Both the position numbers and the translations under genes were made by a program. This document shows, piece after piece, positions 24,425 through 31,803 of a DNA stretch of 43,153 nt. Position 1 is the first letter of the stretch; every line of letters starts with the position of its first letter. The notes beneath the pieces are model-generated. The model ran no database searches. It had not been told where the DNA came from and worked only from the letters and a program-made list of their open reading frames with translations. Source of the DNA: JBNJDJ01 sp051744845 (GTDB lineage Bacteria; Bacillota; Clostridia; Peptostreptococcales; Acidaminobacteraceae); the NCBI GenBank assembly GCA_051744845.1, contig JBNJDJ010000011.1, forward strand, positions 1-43,153, in the 5' to 3' direction.

Positions 24425-26236
24425 ATGAGAAAAAATCGTAAGTTATTGTTTTTATTAGTTTTAGTTTTATCTATTAGCATGATAGCTTGTGGACCAGCAG
24501 ATAAGCCTAAAGAAGAAACATCAATGGAGGTTGCTGAAGAAGAGCCTGCTGATACTCAAGAAGAGACAAAAGAAGAACCTAAAGAAGAAAAAGAAAAAGA
24601 AGAGATTAAGGAAGTTTCACTTGATGAGCAAGTAAATAAATATTTTGATGAAATGCCAAAGCATATTTATAAGATTGCTCAAGATGAATTTGTTCAAAAA
24701 GTAAAAAATGAAGAAGATATTGTAATTTTAGATATTAGAAGAAAATCAGATTATGATAAAGGCCACATTAAAGGTGCTGTAAATCTTCCATGGGGAGATG
24801 CAATTGCTGAAAATTTAAAGAATATACCAAGTGATAAGGAAGTTTATGTATATTGTTATTCAGGTCAAACAGCAGGTCAAGCAGTACACACTTTAAATGT
24901 TGCAGGATTTAATGCAAGAAGTGTAAATTTAGGATGGAATTTTGGAATTTCAAAAGTTGATGGAGTAGATGAAGTAGTAGTTACTGATTCAAATGAGTTA
25001 GCTGGAGATACTAAAATTGCTTCAAATGTACAAAGTGCTTTAGATGAATATTATAAAGGTTTAAGTGATGTATCAGATACTAAATTTAAAAATTATAAAG
25101 TTTCTGAAGATAATTTAAAAGAAATGGTAGATAATAATGAAGATTTCTATTTGCTTTCTATAAGACAAAAAGATGCTTATGATGAAGGCCACATTTCTGG
25201 TGCAAATTTAATTGCTTGGGAAAAAGGAATGCAAACTCGTTTTTCTAGATTACCAAAAGATAAAAAGATTGTAGTTTATTGTTATTCAGGCCAAACAGCA
25301 GGTCAAACAACTGCAGCATTAAAATTACTAGGATATGATGCAGTAAGTTTAAATGGTGGAATGGGCGTTGGTTCAAATGCTCCTTTAGGTTGGACTAATA
25401 AAGAATATCAAACTGAAAAGACTACAGCGTTACAAAGAAATATATATGATTATTTTGCTAATAAACCAGATCATAGTTATATGATAGCTCAAGATGAAAT
25501 GGTGCAAAAGGTAAAAAATGATGAAGATGTATTTGTATTAGATATTAGAAGAAAATCAGATTATGATAAAGGTCATTTAAAAGGTGCAGTTAATGCTCCT
25601 TGGGGAGAAACAATTGCTAAAAACTTAAAAAATATACCTAGTGACAAGGAAGTTTATGTATATTGTTATTCAGGCCAAACAGCAGGTCAAGCAGTAAATA
25701 CTTTAAATATTGCAGGATTTAATGCAAGAAGTGTTAAATACGGATGGAATTTTGGAATTTCAAAAGTTGATGGAGTAGATGAAGTTACTGAAACAGCAGT
25801 TAATGACTTCCCTGAAGTAGATACAGCTATAGATAGTCAAATTCAAATAGCTTTAGATGAATATTATAAAGGCTTAAGTGAAGTAAAAGATACTAAATAT
25901 AAAAATTATAAAATTTCTGAAGATAATTTAAAAGAAATGATTGAAAATGAAGAAGATTTTTCTTTAGTATCATTTAGAACTAAAAAAGATTATAATGAAG
26001 GACATATAAAAGGTGCTTCTTTACTTTCTTACGGTAAAGATATGCACTTAGAATTTAGCAATTTAGATAGAGATAAATTAATTGTTGGATATTGTTACTC
26101 AGGTCAAACTGCAGGTCAAGCTGTTGCAGCTTTAAGACTTTTAAGTTTTGATGCAGTAAGCTTAAACGGTGGAATGGGTACATCTGGTAACGAGCCTTTA
26201 GGTTGGACTAATAAAGGTTATGAAGTTGTTAAGTAA
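24425..26236 (+). CDS. Lipoprotein with four rhodanese domains
   Basis: A 603-residue lipoprotein (lipobox MIAC, Cys22), an acidic Glu/Lys linker (about 25-65) and four rhodanese domains, each keeping the active-site loop CYSGQT, with cysteines at 144, 286, 414 and 557. Domains 1 and 3 resemble each other closely, as do 2 and 4, with a period of about 270 residues, so a two-domain unit was duplicated. Surface location implies sulfur transfer outside the cytoplasm. It lies 32 bases after the two-domain rhodanese gene with its own RBS (AAGGGGG) and ends before a strong terminator 17 bases on. Confidence 0.92.
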   Translation: MRKNRKLLFLLVLVLSISMIACGPADKPKEETSMEVAEEEPADTQEETKEEPKEEKEKEEIKEVSLDEQVNKYFDEMPKHIYKIAQDEFVQKVKNEEDIVILDIRRKSDYDKGHIKGAVNLPWGDAIAENLKNIPSDKEVYVYCYSGQTAGQAVHTLNVAGFNARSVNLGWNFGISKVDGVDEVVVTDSNELAGDTKIASNVQSALDEYYKGLSDVSDTKFKNYKVSEDNLKEMVDNNEDFYLLSIRQKDAYDEGHISGANLIAWEKGMQTRFSRLPKDKKIVVYCYSGQTAGQTTAALKLLGYDAVSLNGGMGVGSNAPLGWTNKEYQTEKTTALQRNIYDYFANKPDHSYMIAQDEMVQKVKNDEDVFVLDIRRKSDYDKGHLKGAVNAPWGETIAKNLKNIPSDKEVYVYCYSGQTAGQAVNTLNIAGFNARSVKYGWNFGISKVDGVDEVTETAVNDFPEVDTAIDSQIQIALDEYYKGLSEVKDTKYKNYKISEDNLKEMIENEEDFSLVSFRTKKDYNEGHIKGASLLSYGKDMHLEFSNLDRDKLIVGYCYSGQTAGQAVAALRLLSFDAVSLNGGMGTSGNEPLGWTNKGYEVVK

Positions 26237-26250
26237 AAATATTCAAATTA

Positions 26251-26288
26251 TTAAACCTTAAATTAATTTTTAAGGTTTAATTTTTTTT
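26251..26288 (+). terminator. Intrinsic terminator of the rhodanese operon
   Basis: TTAAACCTTAAA and TTTAAGGTTTAA are a perfect inverted repeat followed by a run of T. Confidence 0.85.
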
Positions 26289-26315
26289 GCAAAAGACCTA
26301 TAATTAAGATATATT
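26287..26315 (+). promoter_or_regulatory. Promoter of the wecE-rmlB pair
   Basis: TTGCAA at 26287-26292 and TATATT at 26310-26315 with 17 bases between, 22 bases before the wecE start codon. Confidence 0.5.
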
Positions 26316-26336
26316 TTAATTAAACAAAGGAGTTTT

Positions 26337-27476
26337 ATGATTAAATTTAATAAGATATATTTAACTGGAAATGAACAAAAATATATTGGTAAAACAATAA
26401 AAGAAAATATTTTTAAAGGAAATGGGTCTTTTTCAAAGAAGATATGTAAATATTTTGAAAAAGAGTATAATGTTAAAAAGTGTTTTTTAACTCCTTCAGC
26501 AACTAGTGCTTTAGAAATGATGAGCTTAATTTTAGATTTTCAACCTGAAGATGAAATTATAATTCCTTCTTTTACTTTTGTATCTAGTGCTAATGCTTTT
26601 GCTTTAAGGAATGCTAAGATAAAATTTGTAGATATTGATCCTAAAAATTTAGTTATAGATATTGAAAAAATAAAAAAGGCAATTACATCTAAAACTAAAG
26701 CGATTATGGTTGTGAATTACAATGGAGTATCTGTTGATTTTGATAAGTTAAATAAAATAATTAAAAATAAAGATCTTTATCTTTTAGAAGATAATGCTCA
26801 AGGGATTCATGCAAAGTATAAAAGAAGTTATTTAGGTACTCAATCCGATATGAGTTGTATAAGTTTTCATGATACTAAAAATATTACATCTGGTGGGCAA
26901 GGAGGAGCTTTGTTTATTAATAATAAGAATTTGATTGATAAAGCTTATAAAGTTTATCAAAATGGTACTGATAAAAGAGAGTTTTTATTAAATAAAGTAG
27001 ATCTATATACTTGGAAAACTTTAGGTTCTTCAAATATGTTAAGTGAAATAAATAGTGCTTTTTTATGGGCACAATTAGAAAAAATAGAAAGAATTACAAA
27101 AAAGAGAATAAACTTATGGGATGAATATTATAAATTATTAAAACCTTTAGAACAAGAAAATTATTTTATTTTACAAGATATTCCTAAATATAATACGATA
27201 AATGCTCATTTATTTTATTTATTTTTTAAAACTGAAGATATGGCAAAAGATTTTAAGTTATTTATGAAAAATGAAAATATTCAAGTTTTTTATCATTATC
27301 AATCTTTACATAACTCAAAGGCTGGAAAAAAATATGGTATTTCACTAGATAGTAATAAGATAAGTAATTATGCAAGTAAAAGAGTTATTAGATTACCTTT
27401 ATATACAGATATGAAAATAAATACTTTAAGATATATAGTAAGAAAAATTTACTTTTGGAGGAAAAATTATGGATAG
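26337..27476 (+). CDS. wecE: dTDP-4-amino-4,6-dideoxygalactose transaminase
   Basis: A 379-residue DegT/DnrJ/EryC1-family PLP aminotransferase. It closely follows the WecE/RffA pattern over its length: LTPSATSALEMMSLILDFQPEDE, PSFTFVSSANAF, and the cofactor lysine in SFHDTKNITSGGQGG; KVDLYTWKTLGSS and the near-C-terminal HYQSLH are also WecE-like. It would aminate a dTDP-4-keto-6-deoxyhexose, the product of the rmlB-type gene directly downstream (8-base overlap). The sugar likely goes to a cell-surface glycan. Confidence 0.88.
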   Translation: MIKFNKIYLTGNEQKYIGKTIKENIFKGNGSFSKKICKYFEKEYNVKKCFLTPSATSALEMMSLILDFQPEDEIIIPSFTFVSSANAFALRNAKIKFVDIDPKNLVIDIEKIKKAITSKTKAIMVVNYNGVSVDFDKLNKIIKNKDLYLLEDNAQGIHAKYKRSYLGTQSDMSCISFHDTKNITSGGQGGALFINNKNLIDKAYKVYQNGTDKREFLLNKVDLYTWKTLGSSNMLSEINSAFLWAQLEKIERITKKRINLWDEYYKLLKPLEQENYFILQDIPKYNTINAHLFYLFFKTEDMAKDFKLFMKNENIQVFYHYQSLHNSKAGKKYGISLDSNKISNYASKRVIRLPLYTDMKINTLRYIVRKIYFWRKNYG

Positions 27477-28455
27477 ATATCTTATTACAGGTGCAGCTGG
27501 TTTTATAGGTTCGCATTTTGTAAAAAATTTAATTAATAAAAAAGAAAATCCATTTGTTGTTATTTTAGATAAATTAACATATGCTGGTGATTTTAATAGG
27601 ATTAGAAATTTTGTAGATGAAAAAAATATAATTTTTGTTAAAGAAGATATAGTTAATAAAAATTTAGTTAAAGAAATAATAAATAAATATAATATTAATA
27701 AAATAATAAATTTTGCTGCTGAAAGCCATGTTGATAAAAGTATTGAGTCTTCTAAGGACTTTATATATACAAATATCTTAGGAGTACAAATGCTTTTAGA
27801 GGCTTCTTTAGATATTTGGAAAAATGAAAGTTTTAAGGATAAATTATTTGTTCAAATTTCTACAGATGAGGTATATGGAGAAAAATCTAAAGAATCTATA
27901 GATTATTCGGTAGAAAGTGATTTATTAAATCCTACTAATACATACGCTTCAACTAAAGCTTGTGGGGAACATTTAATTAAATCTTTTCATAAAGCACATA
28001 AATTTCCTTACTTAATTATTAGAAGTACTAATAATTATGGTAAATATCAAAATAAAGAAAAATTTATTCCTAAATCTATTAGTAATTTATTAAATGATAA
28101 ACCTATAGAAATTTATGGAAAAGGTATACAACAAAGATGTTGGTTATATGTTAAAGACAATGTTAACGCTATTTTAAAATTAATTGATAAAAGTCAAAAC
28201 AATCAAATTTATAATTTAAAAGGAAAAAAGATTTATAAAAATATAGGTGTATCAAAAACTATAATAGATATTTTTAATAAAAAAGGTATATCTTTACCTA
28301 AACCTAGTATAAAATTTATTGATAACAGATTAGGCCATGATTTTAAATATTTAGTAAGTGATAAAAAAGCTAGAAAGTTAATTGGTAATTACCAAGAAGT
28401 TGACTTTAAAACTGGATTAAATTTAATAATTGATAGTCTTAAAAATTTAAAGTAA
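27469..28455 (+). CDS. rmlB: dTDP-glucose 4,6-dehydratase
   Basis: A 328-residue extended short-chain dehydrogenase: NAD site GAAGFIGSHF at the N-terminus, STDEVYGE active-site segment, and the catalytic YASTK. It makes dTDP-4-keto-6-deoxyglucose, the substrate of the neighbouring aminotransferase. It overlaps wecE by 8 bases with GGAGG just before ATG. rmlA, needed for dTDP-glucose, is not in the window. Confidence 0.9.
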   Translation: MDRYLITGAAGFIGSHFVKNLINKKENPFVVILDKLTYAGDFNRIRNFVDEKNIIFVKEDIVNKNLVKEIINKYNINKIINFAAESHVDKSIESSKDFIYTNILGVQMLLEASLDIWKNESFKDKLFVQISTDEVYGEKSKESIDYSVESDLLNPTNTYASTKACGEHLIKSFHKAHKFPYLIIRSTNNYGKYQNKEKFIPKSISNLLNDKPIEIYGKGIQQRCWLYVKDNVNAILKLIDKSQNNQIYNLKGKKIYKNIGVSKTIIDIFNKKGISLPKPSIKFIDNRLGHDFKYLVSDKKARKLIGNYQEVDFKTGLNLIIDSLKNLK

Positions 28456-28543
28456 AAAAAGATTTAAATTCTATTTTATTTATAGTATAATGTAATAAAT
28501 GTCTTAACAAAACATACTTTAAATATAAAAGACTAATATTTTT

Positions 28544-28578
28544 ATCACAAGTACAATTTCACTTGTGATTTTTTTGTT
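28544..28578 (+). terminator. Intrinsic terminator downstream of rmlB
   Basis: ATCACAAGT and ACTTGTGAT form a perfect 9-bp stem with an 8-base loop, followed by a T-run. It lies about 90 bases after the rmlB stop codon. Confidence 0.85.
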
Positions 28579-28815
28579 AGATATAATTATATCTATTGGA
28601 AGTGTTTACGCAATGCGGTAAATGGAAAAATTATAATAAAACTGCCAGAAAAAGAAATATACTCTGGTCTATATTTTTGTTTCGTTTTAGGGTTATTTTC
28701 TTATAGTGTAATAATAAGATTAAAAGAATTTTACTAAAAGAAAATGTATTAGAGAATATAAAAATTAAATTGTTTTAAGTAATGTATTTATATGCTTTTT
28801 AGATGTTTTAAATTT

Positions 28816-28824
28816 TGATATAAT
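28816..28824 (+). promoter_or_regulatory. Extended -10 candidate upstream of the dipeptidase gene
   Basis: TGATATAAT matches the extended -10 form (TGn followed by TATAAT at 28819-28824). No strong -35 is visible. It would give a leader of about 110 bases. Confidence 0.35.
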
Positions 28825-28942
28825 TATTCTAATAAGATAATATTGATTAAAATGTTATATATAATAAAAAAAGTTTTCATTTAGTATTTTTGTGTAATAA
28901 TGGATTTTAGCTTGATTATTATTTAAAAGAGGTGAGGATATT

Positions 28943-29860
28943 ATTGATTTACATTGTGATACAATTTCTTTATTGAAAAGGACAAATGGTAGAGCTAATT
29001 TATATAAAAATCCATTTAATATTGATATATTATCACTTGAGAAGAATAAGTCATTGGCACAATTTTTTGCACTTTTCGTTGATTTGAAATCACACATTGA
29101 TCCTTATATTTATTTTAAAAAACTTTATAAATTTTTTATTTGCGAAATGAAGGATAATAAGGATAAAATAAAATTTGTAAAATCATTTGATGAGTATCAG
29201 AAAAATGATAAAATATCTGCTTTTTTAACAATTGAGGACGGTGGAATATTAGGAGATGATCTTAAAAAATTTGAGGAAGTTTATGATTTAGGAATAAGAC
29301 TTGTTACATTAACTTGGAATTATGAAAATTCCTTAGGTTGTCCTAATAATGGTATAATTAATAAAAAAGGCTTAAAGCCTTTTGGAAAAAAAGTTATTGA
29401 GTGGATGAATTATAAAGGTATTATAATTGATGTATCACATTTATCGGATGGTGGTTTTAAAGATGTAGTTGATATTTCTAAAAAGCCTTTTGTAGCTAGT
29501 CATTCAAATGCGAGATCTATATGTCCTAAAACAAGAAATTTAACTGATAAAATGCTTAAAGGTATAGGTAATAGTGGTTCAGTTGTTGGATTGAATTTTT
29601 ATCATAAATTATTGAATGATGAAAACATTTCAACTGTGAATTCTATGGTGAAACATATACATCATATGGTAAATCATGCAGGAATTGAAAGTGTTGCTTT
29701 AGGTACAGATTTTGATGGAGTAACTGGAAAAATGGAAATTTCTAAAATTGATGAGATGTATAAATTATATAATGCATTAAAGAAATCAGGATTTACTAGT
29801 AAAGAGTTAGATAAAATTTGGTATAGAAATAGTGAAAGAATTTTAAAAGAAGTTTTATAA
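28943..29860 (+). CDS. Membrane dipeptidase family (peptidase M19), apparent AUU start
   Basis: A zinc dipeptidase of the M19 (renal dipeptidase) family, about 305 residues. The metal-binding HxD motif is in IDLHCDTISLL at the very N-terminus; FLTIEDGG, the IDVSHLSDGGF motif, ASHSNARSICPKTRNLTD and LGTDFDGV follow. The frame is open from 28916 but contains no ATG, GTG or TTG before that motif; the first TTG (28973) would remove the zinc ligands. GAGGTGA at 28929-28935 is well placed for ATT at 28940 or 28943. So it uses a rare AUU start, or the ATG has been lost and the gene is impaired. Confidence 0.75.
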   Translation: MDLHCDTISLLKRTNGRANLYKNPFNIDILSLEKNKSLAQFFALFVDLKSHIDPYIYFKKLYKFFICEMKDNKDKIKFVKSFDEYQKNDKISAFLTIEDGGILGDDLKKFEEVYDLGIRLVTLTWNYENSLGCPNNGIINKKGLKPFGKKVIEWMNYKGIIIDVSHLSDGGFKDVVDISKKPFVASHSNARSICPKTRNLTDKMLKGIGNSGSVVGLNFYHKLLNDENISTVNSMVKHIHHMVNHAGIESVALGTDFDGVTGKMEISKIDEMYKLYNALKKSGFTSKELDKIWYRNSERILKEVL

Positions 29861-29904
29861 AAAAAAGAAAATTACATATAAATGTTTGAGATTGAGAGGT
29901 TAAT

Positions 29905-31464
29905 ATGAAGTTATTAAAAAATTACAAATTTATTTTATTAATATCAGTTTTATTTATTTTTTCATCGCTTTTTTATATACTATATTCAGATAAAACAAAA
30001 CTACCTAATGAGAAGTGGTCAAATGAAATTGAATTAAATACATATTCAATTGATAATCATTTTAAAAATATAAAGACTAATGATATAGAGTTAATTAAAT
30101 ATGATGAAAATTATTATTTTATATATTTTTCAAAAAATTCAATATTTTTAACTAAATATAATGAAAATATTGAAGAAATTAGTACCATTAAGCTTATAGA
30201 TAATATAAGTAGTTTAAATCAATTAAAAGCCCAAATTAAAGATAAGTTAATAACAATTAATTTTTTAGAGAAAGATAAATTCAAAGAACTATCTTTTGAT
30301 TTAAAAGGCAATATAAAGTCAAATCAGACTTTATTTTCAAAAGTAAAAAAAGTAACATATAATAATTCAGAATATTTATTATATAAAAATGGATCTTTAA
30401 TTTTTAATGGCAATGAAATATTTGAAGTTGAGAATTTAGAAAATTTTTCTTTTATTAAAAAGGATAATAAACATTATATTTCTTATCTTGAATATAATTC
30501 AAAAAATAACAGACATTATTTAAAGATGGTAGAATTTGATGAAACTATATCAAATGAAAAATTAATAAATACTTTTGCATTTGATAATATTACAGAAATT
30601 TTTGATATTGATTTATCGTTTTCAAATAATCACTTTCATCAGATGGTTATAACATATAATAAAAGATCTCTTGATTATATTAACTATGAATATAAGATTG
30701 ATACTGATTTTTCAATAATTAATCAAAAAGATTATTTTTCTAAAGGTTATAATTTTAGTTACTTAGAAAATAGTAGTAGCTTTATTCAAAATATAGAAAG
30801 TTATATTGGGAAAACTGATATTTCTAATAAAGATGAAAAATTTATTAATGTGGCTCTTTTTAAAGATGGTAATGAAAAATTGTTAACTAAAACTAAATAT
30901 TTCCCATATAAAGCAAAATATTATAAGTTTGAAGATAATAATTTTTTAATACATTCAAAAGTAGAAAATAAAAATAAATTATCTACTTTTATTTCTTCAA
31001 CTGATAAAAATTTAATTAAAAAAAGTAAGAAAATAGATTTAGATGAATTTATTAATTTGTTTTTTACTACTTTTACAACATTTTTACCAGTGTCTTTCTT
31101 TGGATTAATTTATGCTACGTTATTTTTAGTTCCATTTTTTGTAATAATTTTACCAATAAACGTAATAAAACTTACGTGGTCAGAACAAAATCCAAAAAAA
31201 TTATTATTTATTTCAATAGGACTTTATTTGTTAACTAAATTCAAATATATATTTTTCAATATGAATCTTAATAATTTACCTATAACTTTTATTAATCCTT
31301 ATTTAAGAGTTTTTATTGGTATAATATTTTCTTGTGTAGCATTTTATAGTATGAAAAGTATATTTAAGGATAAAAATGCTCATTTTTTAAAAAGTTTCTT
31401 TACTTTTTTCATTATAGATATTGCTTTATTTACCCTATATTTTACACCGTATTTTATAATTTAA
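29905..31464 (+). CDS. Membrane protein with large extracellular domain, unknown
   Basis: A 519-residue protein with an N-terminal membrane helix (about 9-27), an ectodomain of about 340 residues full of short aromatic beta-strand-like repeats (a beta-propeller-type fold is possible), and four hydrophobic helices at the C-terminus (about 390-415, 427-445, 465-485 and 497-517). I do not recognise the family. It has a GAGAGG RBS and starts 44 bases after the dipeptidase gene, so it may be in the same transcript. Confidence 0.75.
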   Translation: MKLLKNYKFILLISVLFIFSSLFYILYSDKTKLPNEKWSNEIELNTYSIDNHFKNIKTNDIELIKYDENYYFIYFSKNSIFLTKYNENIEEISTIKLIDNISSLNQLKAQIKDKLITINFLEKDKFKELSFDLKGNIKSNQTLFSKVKKVTYNNSEYLLYKNGSLIFNGNEIFEVENLENFSFIKKDNKHYISYLEYNSKNNRHYLKMVEFDETISNEKLINTFAFDNITEIFDIDLSFSNNHFHQMVITYNKRSLDYINYEYKIDTDFSIINQKDYFSKGYNFSYLENSSSFIQNIESYIGKTDISNKDEKFINVALFKDGNEKLLTKTKYFPYKAKYYKFEDNNFLIHSKVENKNKLSTFISSTDKNLIKKSKKIDLDEFINLFFTTFTTFLPVSFFGLIYATLFLVPFFVIILPINVIKLTWSEQNPKKLLFISIGLYLLTKFKYIFFNMNLNNLPITFINPYLRVFIGIIFSCVAFYSMKSIFKDKNAHFLKSFFTFFIIDIALFTLYFTPYFII

Positions 31465-31541
31465 AAATGACTGTTTTAAAAGGCTTTTTTAAATCATAAG
31501 CTTTAAAAATCAAAAAAATCTTAGATATTAGAGTTAAATTG

Positions 31542-31550
31542 TGGTATACT
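31542..31550 (+). promoter_or_regulatory. Extended -10 promoter of the metG T-box leader
   Basis: TGG plus TATACT (31545-31550) is a good extended -10, about 20 bases before the first Stem I sequences of the T-box. Confidence 0.55.
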
Positions 31551-31571
31551 TTAAATATAAATAGATATTTA

Positions 31572-31785
31572 GTAATTAGTTTAGATAGGAAGAGTAATAT
31601 ATATTTGTTTTTAAGAGAATTAGTGGTTGGTGTAAACTAATATCAAATATATAAGAAGATGGTCCTTGAACTTTTAGTCTGATATTTAAGATTAAACGTA
31701 TTTCTGCGTTAAAGAGTAAAGTGATGTTTATCATAAGTTGGGTGGTACCGCGGTATTCTCGTCCCTAGGGATGAGTTTTTTTATT
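31572..31785 (+). promoter_or_regulatory. T-box riboswitch, methionine-specific, with terminator
   Basis: Stem I features (AGGAAGAGTA, then AGTGGTTGGTGTAAACTAA) are followed by the specifier context GAAGATGGTCC with the Met codon ATG at 31659-31661. The T-box core GGGTGGTACCGCGG is at 31740-31753; UGGU pairs with the ACCA end, fitting the A discriminator of tRNA-Met. The terminator CTCGTCCC/GGGATGAG plus T-run is at 31758-31785. Uncharged tRNA-Met would allow metG transcription. The 5' boundary is approximate. Confidence 0.93.
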
Positions 31786-31803
31786 TTTTGAAAAGGAGGA
31801 AAA

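Larger units (their letters stand above)
28456..28939. other. 484-bp stretch with a terminator and no clear gene
   Basis: It contains a TATAAT at 28486-28491, a strong terminator at 28544-28578, and an A/T-rich remainder. One frame stays open for about 50 codons up to the stop at 28735-28737, with a hydrophobic end, but has no start codon with an RBS and no recognisable family, so it is at most a remnant. TG-A-TATAAT at 28816-28824 is an extended -10 candidate for the following dipeptidase gene. Confidence 0.5.

Noticed and set aside
28588..28737. An open frame of about 50 codons ending in a hydrophobic stretch
   Set aside because: It has no start codon with a ribosome binding site and no recognisable family. 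In A/T-rich DNA such a frame can be chance, so I did not call a gene or pseudogene.
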